This document shows, piece after piece, positions 25,189 to 33,829 of a stretch of 56,123 nt of DNA (the stretch's first letter is position 1; the number at the start of each line of letters is the position of its first letter). The DNA comes from an uncultured Oscillospiraceae bacterium (GTDB taxonomy: Bacteria; Bacillota; Clostridia; Oscillospirales; Oscillospiraceae), in NCBI GenBank assembly GCA_947589545.1, contig CANQBA010000020.1, forward strand, positions 1-56,123, in the 5' to 3' direction. Below the pieces are notes generated by a model. The model saw nothing but the letters and a program-made list of their open reading frames with translations. It searched no databases and was not told the DNA's origin. Both the position numbers and the translations under genes were made by a program.

Positions 25189-25232
25189 TAGCTGACGGGA
25201 GTTGAGCCCGCGGGTTCGACTTCCGTCAGCTA
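25189..25232. repeat. tRNA-3'-end-like palindrome, copy 2
   Basis: This 44-bp imperfect palindrome is a diverged copy of 7548-7595. The right half reads GGGTTCGACTTCCGTCAGCT and the left half TAGCTGACGGGAGTTGAGCC. Its last three bases (25230-25232) supply the TAG stop codon of the MATE gene on the minus strand. It separates the MATE and DUF975 genes. Confidence 0.75.
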
Positions 25233-26576
25233 CACAACATTTTTATAGATCCGCCGCAGAAGGAACAGGGACACGGCCAGGCTCACCGTCTCGGCAATGG
25301 GGAAGCACCACCACACCGCCCAGAGGCCAAAGGCCCGGGAGAAGATGTAAGCCACCGGCAGAAGCACCACGATCTGCCGCAGGAAGGAGACGATGGCGGA
25401 GTATACGCCGTTGCCCAGGGCCTGAAAAACGCTCCCTATGACGATGCAGGCCCCGCAAAGGAGGAAATGGATGGAGATGATGCGCAGCGCCGGGACGCCG
25501 ATCTCCAACATAGTGGGGGAGGCGTCGAACATGCCCAGCAGCGCCTCTGGGAAGATCTGGAAGGCCAAAAAGCCCGCCGCCGTGATACATTCGGCGAAGA
25601 TCACGCTGTACCGGACGGTCTTTTTGATGCGCTCCTTTTGCCGCGCGCCGTAGTTGTAGGCGATGATGGGCACCATACCGGCGTTCAGGCCGAAGACGGG
25701 CATACACACAAAGGACTGGATCTTGAAATACGCCCCGAACACCGCCGCGGCGGTGGAGGAGAAGGCCATCAAAATGCGGTTCATCACATAGCTCATCACC
25801 GAGCCGATAGCCTGCATCACCGTGGTGGGGATGCCGATGAGGAGCATCTGGCGGAAGACCCGCCACTGGCACCGGAACAGGAGACGCGGCTCTATGCGGA
25901 TCTCCCGGTTGACAAAGTGGTTGAGGACAGCCCCCAGTATCGCCGCCGTGATCTGGCCGATGACCGTGGCCACCGCCGCGCCGGCCACGCCCATGCGCGG
26001 GAAGCCCGCCAGGCCGAAGATCATCAGGGGATCCAGGATGATGTTGATGACAGCGCCGGTGGCCTGGGTGACCATGGACCAGACGGTCCTGCCCGTGGAC
26101 TGGAAAAGCCGCTCCGAGGCGATCTGGGCGAAGATGCCGAAGGAGAAGATGCAGACGATGGCCAGATACTGCACGCCGTATTCCAAAATCTCCGGATCCG
26201 TGTCCGCCGTCACCTGGGTGATCATGAAGGGCCGGGTCAGGAAAAGGCCGAAGACCAGGAAAATAAGATAGCACGCCGCCATCAGCAGGATGCCGTGGCG
26301 GGCCACCCTGTTGGCCTCCTCGGGCTTTTTCTCCCCCAGCGCCCGGGACAAAAGGGCGTTCATGCCCACGCCCACGCCGTTGGCAAAGGCGATGATCAGC
26401 GTCTGGATGGGAAAGGCCAGGGAGACGGCGGTCAGCGCGTTCTCGCTGACCCGGGAAACGAACATGCTGTCCACAATGTTGTACAGCGCCTGCACCAGCA
26501 TGGACGCCATCATGGGAAGGGACATGGTAACCAGCAGCTTCCCCACGGGCATGACGCCCATCTTGTTCTCTTTCAT
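25230..26576 (-). CDS. MATE-family multidrug/metabolite exporter
   Basis: 448 residues from the ATG at 26576 (AAGTGGGG upstream); a GTG at 26594 is an alternative that adds six residues. It has the MATE layout of twelve TM segments in two halves, with MASMLVQALYNIVDSMFVSR near the start, ANGVGVGMNALLSRALGEKK, GFPRMGVAGAAVATVIGQ in the first half and NYGARQKERIKKTVR at the start of the second. It should be a cation-coupled antiporter; the substrate is unknown. The length is complete. Its stop codon lies inside the palindromic repeat, so the repeat may have altered the C-terminus. Confidence 0.92.
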   Translation of the reverse strand: MKENKMGVMPVGKLLVTMSLPMMASMLVQALYNIVDSMFVSRVSENALTAVSLAFPIQTLIIAFANGVGVGMNALLSRALGEKKPEEANRVARHGILLMAACYLIFLVFGLFLTRPFMITQVTADTDPEILEYGVQYLAIVCIFSFGIFAQIASERLFQSTGRTVWSMVTQATGAVINIILDPLMIFGLAGFPRMGVAGAAVATVIGQITAAILGAVLNHFVNREIRIEPRLLFRCQWRVFRQMLLIGIPTTVMQAIGSVMSYVMNRILMAFSSTAAAVFGAYFKIQSFVCMPVFGLNAGMVPIIAYNYGARQKERIKKTVRYSVIFAECITAAGFLAFQIFPEALLGMFDASPTMLEIGVPALRIISIHFLLCGACIVIGSVFQALGNGVYSAIVSFLRQIVVLLPVAYIFSRAFGLWAVWWCFPIAETVSLAVSLFLLRRIYKNVV

Positions 26577-26609
26577 CTCTTCGTCAAACCCCACTTCCTG
26601 TCACTTTCT

Positions 26610-26637
26610 ATCATAATCGATTTATAAAATTTGTCAA
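26610..26637 (-). promoter_or_regulatory. Promoter of the MATE gene
   Basis: On the minus strand, -35 TTGACA (complement of 26632-26637) and -10 TATGAT (complement of 26610-26615) have a 16-bp spacer. The leader is short. Confidence 0.8.
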
Positions 26638-26642
26638 GTGCA

Positions 26643-26675
26643 ATATACGGGCCGTCACCCTGGCGGCCCGTATAT
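26643..26675. terminator. Hairpin between purL and the MATE promoter
   Basis: A 12-bp perfect stem (26643-26654 with 26664-26675) with a 9-nt loop lies downstream of purL on the minus strand. No clear T-tract follows on that strand. It is the only terminator candidate for the purine operon. Confidence 0.55.
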
Positions 26676-26713
26676 TTATGTGAAAATTGCATGAATAAAG
26701 TCAGTAAATTTGC

Positions 26714-26741
26714 TTGACAATACTTGTTTTTATGATATAAT
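26714..26741 (+). promoter_or_regulatory. Orphan sigma-A promoter facing the 3' end of purL
   Basis: TTGACA (26714-26719) and TATAAT (26736-26741), both perfect, are spaced by 16 bp on the plus strand. Transcription would start only a few bases before the purL stop codon (26757) and run antisense into purL. No plus-strand gene lies downstream for kilobases. It is either an antisense-RNA promoter or the stump of a lost gene. Confidence 0.65.
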
Positions 26742-26756
26742 ACACTATGCCAAGGT

Positions 26757-29700
26757 TTATTTGAAGTACCTCACCGCCGAGGCGAACAGCTTCATATCAT
26801 ATTCGCCGGGGACGTTCCTGTAGAGTCCCCCCACGCGCTCGGAGTGGCCCATCTTGCCGAAGACGCGCCCGTCTGGGCTGGTGATGCCCTCGATAGCGGC
26901 CACGGAGCCGTTGGGGTTGTGGGCGATATCCATGGTGGGACGGCCGGTGAAGTCCACATACTGGGTGGCGATCTGTCCCTTTTCGGCCATCAGGGCCACG
27001 GTCTGGGCGGAGGCCAGGAACTTGCCCTCGCCGTGGGAGATGGGGACGGTGAAGACCTGTCCCGGCTCGGTGGCGGCCAGCCAGGGGGACTTGTTGGAGG
27101 CCACGCGGATCCGCACCAGGCGGGACTGGTGGCGGCCGATGGTGTTGTAGGTCAGGGTGGGGCACGTCTCGTCGGTGTCCAGGATCCGGCCGTAGGGCAC
27201 CAGACCCAGCTTGATGAGGGCCTGGAAGCCGTTGCAGATGCCGCCCATCAGGCCGTCCCGGCGCTCTAAGAGGGTGGTGACGGCGTCCTTCACCTGTCCG
27301 GCGCGGAAGAAGGCGGTGATGAACTTGCCAGAGCCGTCCGGCTCGTCGCCGCCGGAGAAGCCGCCGGGGATAAAGACGATCTGGGACTCCTCCACCAGCC
27401 TTGCAAATTCCTCCACGCTCCGGGAGATGGCGGCGCTGGACTGGTTGCGCACCACGAAAATCCTGGCCTCGGCACCCGCCTCCTCAAAGCGGCGGGCGGT
27501 GTCGTACTCGCAGTTGGTGCCGGGGAACACGGGGATCAGCACCCGGGGCCTCGCCACGGATGCCTTGGGGCTGACGCGGGTGATGGCCGTGAAGCTGTAC
27601 TCCGGGGCGGGGACGTCGTCCCCGGCGCGGGTGGGATAGACCTTCTCCAGCTTCCCCTCCCAGGCATCCAGGAGGGCGGAGAGCTCTACGCCCTCGTCCT
27701 TATACTCGATCTCGCCGCTGGCGGTGGTGACGCCCAGGACGTTCCCGGCGGCCTCCCCCGTCAGCTCCAGCAGGAAGGAGCCGCAGCAGGGGGCAAAGAG
27801 GCTGTCCATATCCACAGAGGAAGAGAATTTGAAGCCCACGCCGTTGCCGATGCACATCTTGAACACCGCCTCGGCGGGCCCGCCATAGGTGGGGGTCCAG
27901 GCGGCCACGGCCTCGCCGGAGCGGAGGAGCTCCGTGACCTTAGCGTACAGCTTTTTCAGGCTTTCGGCGTCGGGCAGGCCGTTTTTCGTCTCCGGCTTCA
28001 GCCAGATGACCTTGTGGCCGGGGGCCTTGAACTCCCCGGAAACCACGTCGCTCTCCTTCCCCATGGTGACGGCGAAGCTCACTAAGGTGGGCGGCACATC
28101 CAGCGTCTCAAAGGAGCCGGACATGGAGTCCTTGCCGCCGATGGCGGCGATGCCCAGCTCCCGCTGGGCCTTCAGGGCCCCCAGAAGGGCCGCCAGGGGC
28201 TGGCCCCAGCGCTCCGGATCGCCGCCGGGGCGGCAGAAATACTCCTGGAAGGTGAGGTACACGTCCTCAAAGGCCGCGCCCTGGGCGATGAGCTTGGAGA
28301 CGGACTCCACCACCGCCAGATACGCGCCCCGGAAGGGGCTGGCCTCGGTGATGGTGGGGTTATAGCCCCAGGCCATAAAGGAGCAGTCCGCCGTGTGCCC
28401 GTGATCCAGGGGGAGCCGGTGGGCCATGGCCTGGATGGGCGTCAGCTGGTTCTTCCCGCCGAAGGGCATCAGCAGGGAGGCGGCGCCGATGGTGGAATCG
28501 AACCGCTCGGAAAGTCCCCGCTTGGAACAGACGTTCAGATCGGAGACGGTTTTCAGCATATTTTCGGTAAAGGCGCCGGTCACCTCCACGGGGATCTCCC
28601 GGGGGGCCGGAACCTTGACGGCGGTGTGCTTGGGCGCGCCGTTGGTGTTCAGGAAGTCGCGGGAGATATCCACGATCTTCTTCCCGTTCCACTCCATCAC
28701 AAGCCGGGGCTCCCGGGTGACAACGGCCACCACGGTGGCCTCCAGATTCTCCGCATCCGCCAGCTTCAGGAATTCGTCCCTGTCCTCCGGCGCCACCACC
28801 ACGGCCATACGCTCCTGGGATTCGGAGATGGCCAGCTCCGTGCCGTCCAAGCCCTCGTATTTCCGGGGGACGGCGTTCAGGTCGATGAGAAGTCCGTCGG
28901 CCAGCTCGCCCACGGCCACGCTGACGCCGCCGGCGCCGAAGTCGTTGCACCGCTTGATGAGGCGTGTAGCGATGGGGTTGCGGAAAAGCCGCTGGAGCTT
29001 GCGCTCCTCGGGGGCGTTGCCCTTCTGCACCTCGGCCCCGCAGGTTTCCACGGAGTGGGCGTTGTGGGCCTTGGAGGAGCCTGTCGCGCCGCCGATGCCG
29101 TCCCGGCCCGTGCGGCCGCCCAGCAGGATCACGATATCCCCGGGGGTGGGGGCCTCGCGCCGTACATTTTCCGCCGGGGCCGCGCCCAGAACAGCGCCGA
29201 TCTCCATATGCTTGGCCGCGTAGCCGGGGTGGTAGATCTCGTCCACAATGCCGGTAGCCAGACCGATCTGGTTGCCGTAGGAGCTGTACCCCGCCGCCGC
29301 GCCGGTGACAAGCTGCCGCTGGGGGAGCTTGCCGGTCATGGTCTCGGACACCGGCACGGTGGGGTCGGAAGCGCCTGTGACGCGCATGGCGGCGTAGACG
29401 TAGCTGCGCCCGGACAGGGGGTCGCGGATAGCTCCGCCGATGCAGGTGGCCGCGCCGCCGAAGGGCTCGATCTCGGTGGGGTGGTTGTGCGTCTCGTTCT
29501 TGAAGAGCAGCAGCCAGTCCTGGGGCTCCCCGTCCACGTCGATTTTAATTTTTACCGTGCAGGCGTTGATCTCCTCGGACTCGTCGAGCTTGGGCAGCAG
29601 GCCTTTTTTCTTCAGGTATTTGGCGCCCACGGTGGCGATATCCATGAGGCAGGGGGGCTTTTTGTCCCCGCACTCCACGCGCATGGACAGGTAATTTTCA

Positions 29701-30434
29701 TACTCCGCCTGGGCCTCGGGATCGTCGAAGGTCACGCTGTCGATATGGGTCAGGAAGGTGGTGTGGCGGCAGTGGTCGGACCAGTAGGTGTCGATCATGC
29801 GGATCTCGGTGATGGTGGGTTCCCGGCCCTCGGACTTGAAGTAGTCCCGGCAGAAGAAGAGGTCGTCGGCGTCCATAGCCAGGCCGTATTTGGCGACGAA
29901 TTCCTCAATGGCCTCGTGGTCGAGGCTTGTAAAGCCCGTCAGCGTCTCCACCTGGGTGGGGACGGTGTAGGCGGTCTTCAGCGTCTCGAAGGTATCCAGG
30001 GACGCCTCCCTGGCCTCCACGGGGTTGATGACGTATTTTTTGATCCTCTCCACATCCTTCCGGGAGAGCTTGCCCCGGAGCACATACACCTTGGCGGTGC
30101 GCACCGTGGGGCGCTCCCCCTGGGAGATGATCTGGATGCACTGGGCCGCGGAATCGGCCCGCTGGTCGAACTGGCCCGGCAAATACTCCACGGCGAAGAC
30201 CGTGCCGCCGGCGGCGTCCAGCTCAGAATAGGTCACGTCAAGCTGGGGCTCGGAGAAGACCGTCCGCACCGCCGTATGGAAAAGCGCCTCGTCGATCCCC
30301 TCCACGTCGTAGCGGTTGAGGACGCGCACGCCCCGGAGCTCCCGGATCCCCAAAAGCTCCCGCAGATCCGACGCCAGGGCGTCGGCCTCCAGCGTCAGGC
30401 CGTTTCGTTTCTCCACATATACTCTGTAAACCAT
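26757..30434 (-). CDS. purL: Phosphoribosylformylglycinamidine synthase, single-chain clostridial type
   Basis: 1225 residues, from the ATG with GAAGGGG upstream. The N-terminal PurS-like part is followed by two AIR-synthase-type halves (TYWSDHCRHTTFLTHI, FKNETHNHPTEIEPFGGAAT, DFGAGGVSVAVGELADG, GGKDSMSGSF). A C-terminal glutamine amidotransferase domain starts near 965 (VLIPVFPGTNCEYDTA) with the nucleophile Cys in GGICNGFQAL and the His in ISHGEGKF. It converts FGAR, glutamine and ATP to FGAM. It is the last gene of the purine operon, 14 bp after purD. PurS, PurL and PurQ are thus fused. Confidence 0.96.
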   Translation of the reverse strand: MVYRVYVEKRNGLTLEADALASDLRELLGIRELRGVRVLNRYDVEGIDEALFHTAVRTVFSEPQLDVTYSELDAAGGTVFAVEYLPGQFDQRADSAAQCIQIISQGERPTVRTAKVYVLRGKLSRKDVERIKKYVINPVEAREASLDTFETLKTAYTVPTQVETLTGFTSLDHEAIEEFVAKYGLAMDADDLFFCRDYFKSEGREPTITEIRMIDTYWSDHCRHTTFLTHIDSVTFDDPEAQAEYENYLSMRVECGDKKPPCLMDIATVGAKYLKKKGLLPKLDESEEINACTVKIKIDVDGEPQDWLLLFKNETHNHPTEIEPFGGAATCIGGAIRDPLSGRSYVYAAMRVTGASDPTVPVSETMTGKLPQRQLVTGAAAGYSSYGNQIGLATGIVDEIYHPGYAAKHMEIGAVLGAAPAENVRREAPTPGDIVILLGGRTGRDGIGGATGSSKAHNAHSVETCGAEVQKGNAPEERKLQRLFRNPIATRLIKRCNDFGAGGVSVAVGELADGLLIDLNAVPRKYEGLDGTELAISESQERMAVVVAPEDRDEFLKLADAENLEATVVAVVTREPRLVMEWNGKKIVDISRDFLNTNGAPKHTAVKVPAPREIPVEVTGAFTENMLKTVSDLNVCSKRGLSERFDSTIGAASLLMPFGGKNQLTPIQAMAHRLPLDHGHTADCSFMAWGYNPTITEASPFRGAYLAVVESVSKLIAQGAAFEDVYLTFQEYFCRPGGDPERWGQPLAALLGALKAQRELGIAAIGGKDSMSGSFETLDVPPTLVSFAVTMGKESDVVSGEFKAPGHKVIWLKPETKNGLPDAESLKKLYAKVTELLRSGEAVAAWTPTYGGPAEAVFKMCIGNGVGFKFSSSVDMDSLFAPCCGSFLLELTGEAAGNVLGVTTASGEIEYKDEGVELSALLDAWEGKLEKVYPTRAGDDVPAPEYSFTAITRVSPKASVARPRVLIPVFPGTNCEYDTARRFEEAGAEARIFVVRNQSSAAISRSVEEFARLVEESQIVFIPGGFSGGDEPDGSGKFITAFFRAGQVKDAVTTLLERRDGLMGGICNGFQALIKLGLVPYGRILDTDETCPTLTYNTIGRHQSRLVRIRVASNKSPWLAATEPGQVFTVPISHGEGKFLASAQTVALMAEKGQIATQYVDFTGRPTMDIAHNPNGSVAAIEGITSPDGRVFGKMGHSERVGGLYRNVPGEYDMKLFASAVRYFK

Positions 30435-30448
30435 GTCCAGTCCCCTTC

Positions 30449-31720
30449 TCAATCCTTCAGGGCGTCCAGCGCCCGTTTTCCGATATCCCGGCGGCAGAAG
30501 CCGTTTTCAAAGGTCACGCTGTCCGCCACCTGATAGGCCGCCTCCACGGCCTTTTGAAGCGTATCCTCCACGGCCACGCATCCCAAGACGCGCCCGCCGT
30601 GGCTTAAGAGCTTGCCGTCCTTCGTCTCCGCCCCGGCCACGTAGATCTCCCGGTTTTCCCCCAGGGTGGGAAGCGCGATCTCATACCCGCTCTGATATTT
30701 GACGGGGTAGCCTTTGGAGGCCAGCACCACGCAGCAGGCGGATTTTTCAGAGAACTTGACCTCCGTCTCGGCAAGCCGCTCCCCGGTCACCGCCCGCATG
30801 ACGGTGAGGAGATCGGACTCCAGAAGCGGCAGGACTACCTGAGTCTCCGGGTCGCCGAAGCGGCAGTTGTATTCGATGACCTTGGGGCCGTCGCGGGTGA
30901 GCATCAGGCCGAAATAGAGGCACCCGCGGAAAGGCCGCCCCTCGGCGTTCATGGCCTCGATCGTGGGCAGAAAGATCTCCTTCATGCATCTTTCCGCGAT
31001 CTCCGGGGTGTAATAGGGATTAGGGGCCACGGTGCCCATGCCGCCGGTGTTGGGGCCGGTGTCGTTGTCCCCCGCCCGTTTGTGATCCATGCTGGACACC
31101 ATGGGCACCACCACATGGCCGTCGGTGAAGCTGAGCACCGAGACCTCCGGGCCCTCCAGGTACTCCTCGATGACCACGGTGGAACCGGAGGCGCCAAATT
31201 TGCCCTCCGCCATCATCTGGCGGATGGCTTCCTTGGCCTCGGCCACGGTCTTCGCCACGGTGACGCCCTTGCCCAGGGCCAGGCCGTCGGCCTTGACCAC
31301 AATGGGCGCGCCCACCCTGTCCACATAGCGAAGGGCCTTGTCCATGCTGGTGAACGTCTCGAAGCGGGCCGTGGGGATGCCGTATTTCTTCATGAGGCGC
31401 TTGGAGAATGCCTTGCTGGCCTCGATAACGGCGGCGTTTTTGCGGGGGCCGAAGGCGGGGACGCCCGCCTTCTCCAGCTCGTCCACGCACCCCAGCGCCA
31501 GGGGGTCGTCCGGGGCCACCACGGCGTAGTCCACCTTCTGCTCCACGGCGAAGGCGACGATCTTCTCAATGTCCGTGGCCCCGATGGGGACGCACTGGGC
31601 GTCCGCGGCGATGCCGCCGTTGCCGGGGAGGGCGTAAATGACGTCCACCGCCGGGTTCTTTTTCAAGGCCTTGATAATGGCGTGCTCGCGGCCTCCGCCG
31701 CCAACCACAAGAATTTTCAT
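30449..31720 (-). CDS. purD: Phosphoribosylamine-glycine ligase
   Basis: 423 residues. The start KILVVGGGGREHAI is diagnostic. The ATP-grasp domain has PIVVKADGLALGKGV and, near the C-terminal part, VIEYNCRFGDPETQVVLPLL. It joins phosphoribosylamine and glycine to GAR in step 2 of purine synthesis. GGAGG precedes the ATG. The 211-bp gap from the AICAR transformylase gene holds repeat A; there is no clear promoter in it, so read-through is likely. Confidence 0.97.
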   Translation of the reverse strand: MKILVVGGGGREHAIIKALKKNPAVDVIYALPGNGGIAADAQCVPIGATDIEKIVAFAVEQKVDYAVVAPDDPLALGCVDELEKAGVPAFGPRKNAAVIEASKAFSKRLMKKYGIPTARFETFTSMDKALRYVDRVGAPIVVKADGLALGKGVTVAKTVAEAKEAIRQMMAEGKFGASGSTVVIEEYLEGPEVSVLSFTDGHVVVPMVSSMDHKRAGDNDTGPNTGGMGTVAPNPYYTPEIAERCMKEIFLPTIEAMNAEGRPFRGCLYFGLMLTRDGPKVIEYNCRFGDPETQVVLPLLESDLLTVMRAVTGERLAETEVKFSEKSACCVVLASKGYPVKYQSGYEIALPTLGENREIYVAGAETKDGKLLSHGGRVLGCVAVEDTLQKAVEAAYQVADSVTFENGFCRRDIGKRALDALKD

Positions 31721-31755
31721 TAAAACGCCTCCGTATTTCAATTCCCAAATCCAAT

Positions 31756-31929
31756 ATTTTTTCCGGCGGCATGTACGTCGGAAAAAATCCCTTTTGTTTT
31801 GCGCAGTGTATGGCCCTCCGGGCCATGCGCGGAGCAAAACAGCAGGGGAAATACTCTGAATTTCGCAAAATTCAGAGTATTTTCCCGCACGTTCTTTATG
31901 GCTTGAAAGGGCTTTGCCCTTTCAAGCCA
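31756..31929. repeat. Palindromic intergenic repeat A within the purine operon
   Basis: The element contains several hairpins: a 35-bp end block (31756-31790) with TTTTTTCCG..CGGAAAAAA pairing, a GGCCCTCCGGGCC stem, AATACTCTGAATTT paired with its complement near 31851-31881, and TTGAAAGGGC paired with GCCCTTTCAA (31903-31925). The two end blocks recur at 35513-35595 with a shorter middle. It lies directly upstream (transcription-wise) of purD and may be a mobile repeat or a processing/attenuation site. Confidence 0.7.
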
Positions 31930-31931
31930 GA

Positions 31932-33116
31932 TCAGTGGTGGAATAACCTCATCCCGGTGAAGGCCATAGCCATACCGTATTTGTTCGCGACTTCGATCAC
32001 GTTGTCGTCCCGGACGGAGCCGCCGGGTTCGGCGATATAGCGGACGCCGCTCTTGTGGGCCCGCTCCACGTTGTCCCCGAAGGGGAAGAAAGCGTCGGAG
32101 CCCAGGGACACGTCGGCGACGGTGTCGAGATATGCCCGCTGCTCCTCGGCGGAGAAATACCGGGGCCGCTCGGTAAAATAGCGCTGCCAGACGCCGTCGG
32201 CGGTAACGTCCTCCTCGTTGTGGTTGATGAAGCCGTCGATGACGTTGTCCCGGTCGGCGCGGCCCAGGCCCTTCTGGAAGGGCAGCTCCAGCACCCGCTG
32301 AGACTGCCGCAGATGCCAGGTGTCGGCCTTGCCGCCGGCCAGGCGGGTGCAGTGGATGCGGCTCTGCTGGCCGGCGCCCACGCCGATGGCCTGTCCGTCG
32401 GCGGCGTAGCAGACGGAGTTGGACTGGGTGTACTTCAGGGTGATGAGGGAGATCACCAGATCCCTCTTGGCGAAGTCCGGGATGTCCTTGTTCTCCGTCA
32501 CCACGTTGTTCAAAAGCGCGTAGTCGATCTTGAAGTCGTTGCGGCCCTGGGAGAAGGTGACGCCGAAGACCTCCTTGGTCTCCTCATGCTCGGGAACATA
32601 CTTTTCGTCGATCCTCACCACGTTATACCCGCCCTTTTTCTTGGCGGAGAGGAGCTCCAGCGCCTCGGGGGTGTAGCCGGGGGCGATGACGCCGTCGGAC
32701 ACCTCCCGCTTGATGATTTTGGCGGTTGTGGCGTCGCAGATATCCGAAAGGGCGATCCAGTCGCCAAAGGAGCTCATGCGGTCGGTGCCCCGGGCCCGGG
32801 CGTAGGCGCAGGCCAGGGGGGAGTCGTCCAGGCCCGGGATATCCCGGACGAAGCAGGCGGCCTTCTGGGTGTCGGAGAGCTTCAGGCCGATGGCGGCCCC
32901 GGCGGGAGAGACGTGCTTGAAGCTGGCGGCGGCGGGGAGACCCAGCTCCCGCTTCAGCTCCCGGACGAGCTGCCAGGAGTTGAGGGCGTCCAGGAAGTTG
33001 ATATACCCGGGGCGGCCGTTCAGCACCTCGATGGGCAGGGGCGCGCCGGAGCGCATATAGATCTTTGACGGCTTCTGGTTGGGGTTACAGCCGTATTTCA
33101 GTTCAAATTCTGTCAT
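31932..33116 (-). CDS. purH: AICAR transformylase (stand-alone)
   Basis: 394 residues. It corresponds to the C-terminal AICAR formyltransferase part of bifunctional PurH: ELKYGCNPNQKPSKIYM, then AAASFKHVSPAGAAIG (conserved Lys/His), LKYTQSNSVCYA, GAGQQSRIHCTRLAG and SLGSDAFFPFGDNV. The IMP cyclohydrolase domain is absent and is supplied by the gene just upstream (33125-33829). It transfers a formyl group from 10-formyl-THF to AICAR. The start is chosen at MTEFELKYG, with GTGAGG upstream. The two catalytic steps are split over two genes 8 bp apart. Confidence 0.94.
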   Translation of the reverse strand: MTEFELKYGCNPNQKPSKIYMRSGAPLPIEVLNGRPGYINFLDALNSWQLVRELKRELGLPAAASFKHVSPAGAAIGLKLSDTQKAACFVRDIPGLDDSPLACAYARARGTDRMSSFGDWIALSDICDATTAKIIKREVSDGVIAPGYTPEALELLSAKKKGGYNVVRIDEKYVPEHEETKEVFGVTFSQGRNDFKIDYALLNNVVTENKDIPDFAKRDLVISLITLKYTQSNSVCYAADGQAIGVGAGQQSRIHCTRLAGGKADTWHLRQSQRVLELPFQKGLGRADRDNVIDGFINHNEEDVTADGVWQRYFTERPRYFSAEEQRAYLDTVADVSLGSDAFFPFGDNVERAHKSGVRYIAEPGGSVRDDNVIEVANKYGMAMAFTGMRLFHH

Positions 33117-33124
33117 GTCGCACC

Positions 33125-33829
33125 TCACACGTTCTTGTTTATGATGACGCTGTCGGCCTGGCCGGAGGCTAAGTCGATGAAGCTCACATAGAGGGACACC
33201 TTGTTGTCGCCGTTCAGGTTTTCCCAGAGAAGCTCCGCCAGCTCCCGGGCGCTCTCCGCCTCCACGGCCACGCGCTCCGGCTCCCCCGCAAAGCTGGGGA
33301 TGGGGTTCCCGTCGCACCGGTAGGTGTGGATGAAGTGGCCCGTGCCGGGAACGGGGCGGTCGTACTCGTAGAAATACCGGCAGCAGCAGGCGGGGTCGCC
33401 GTCCATGGATTTGAGGATGGACAGCTTGCAGCCGCCGTCCGGCGTGATGACGCCGGAGATGCGGGGCGTCCAGTTGGGGCCGTCCGGCTCAAATTCCCGG
33501 GTCCGAAGGGCGGCGGCAAAGCTTTCGCCCGCCCGGAGGGCATCGGCCACGGTGTCGGTCTGGTCGCCGTTGGTGACCACGAGGGTCCCGTTCACCGCCC
33601 GCACGGGGTGGTAGATGATGAGGCTGGGATCCTCCATCTTGCTCTCGTCAAAGGCGCGGGTGCGGATGCCGTCCTCCGTGGCCTCAAAGACCCGGTTGCG
33701 GCTGTTCTGGCTCCGACCCATGATGAAGTAGGCCGCCACGGCCTTTTTGCCGTCCTTCGTCCGGCCCAAGATGATGCCCCGGCCGGGGTAGGTGTTCTCC
33801 CTGAGAAGCTTGGCGATGTCGTAGATCAT
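33125..33829 (-). CDS. purO: IMP cyclohydrolase, archaeal PurO type
   Basis: 234 residues starting MIYDIAKLLRENTYPGRGII, a pattern of the PF07826-type IMP cyclohydrolase first known from archaea. GRSQNSRNRVFE and the DPSLIIYHPVR segment fit the family. It closes the FAICAR ring to IMP, the last step of the pathway. The ATG overlaps the stop of purN (ATGA), with GGAGGGG upstream. Its pairing with a stand-alone AICAR transformylase is mutually consistent and makes the assignment strong. Confidence 0.9.
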   Translation of the reverse strand: MIYDIAKLLRENTYPGRGIILGRTKDGKKAVAAYFIMGRSQNSRNRVFEATEDGIRTRAFDESKMEDPSLIIYHPVRAVNGTLVVTNGDQTDTVADALRAGESFAAALRTREFEPDGPNWTPRISGVITPDGGCKLSILKSMDGDPACCCRYFYEYDRPVPGTGHFIHTYRCDGNPIPSFAGEPERVAVEAESARELAELLWENLNGDNKVSLYVSFIDLASGQADSVIINKNV

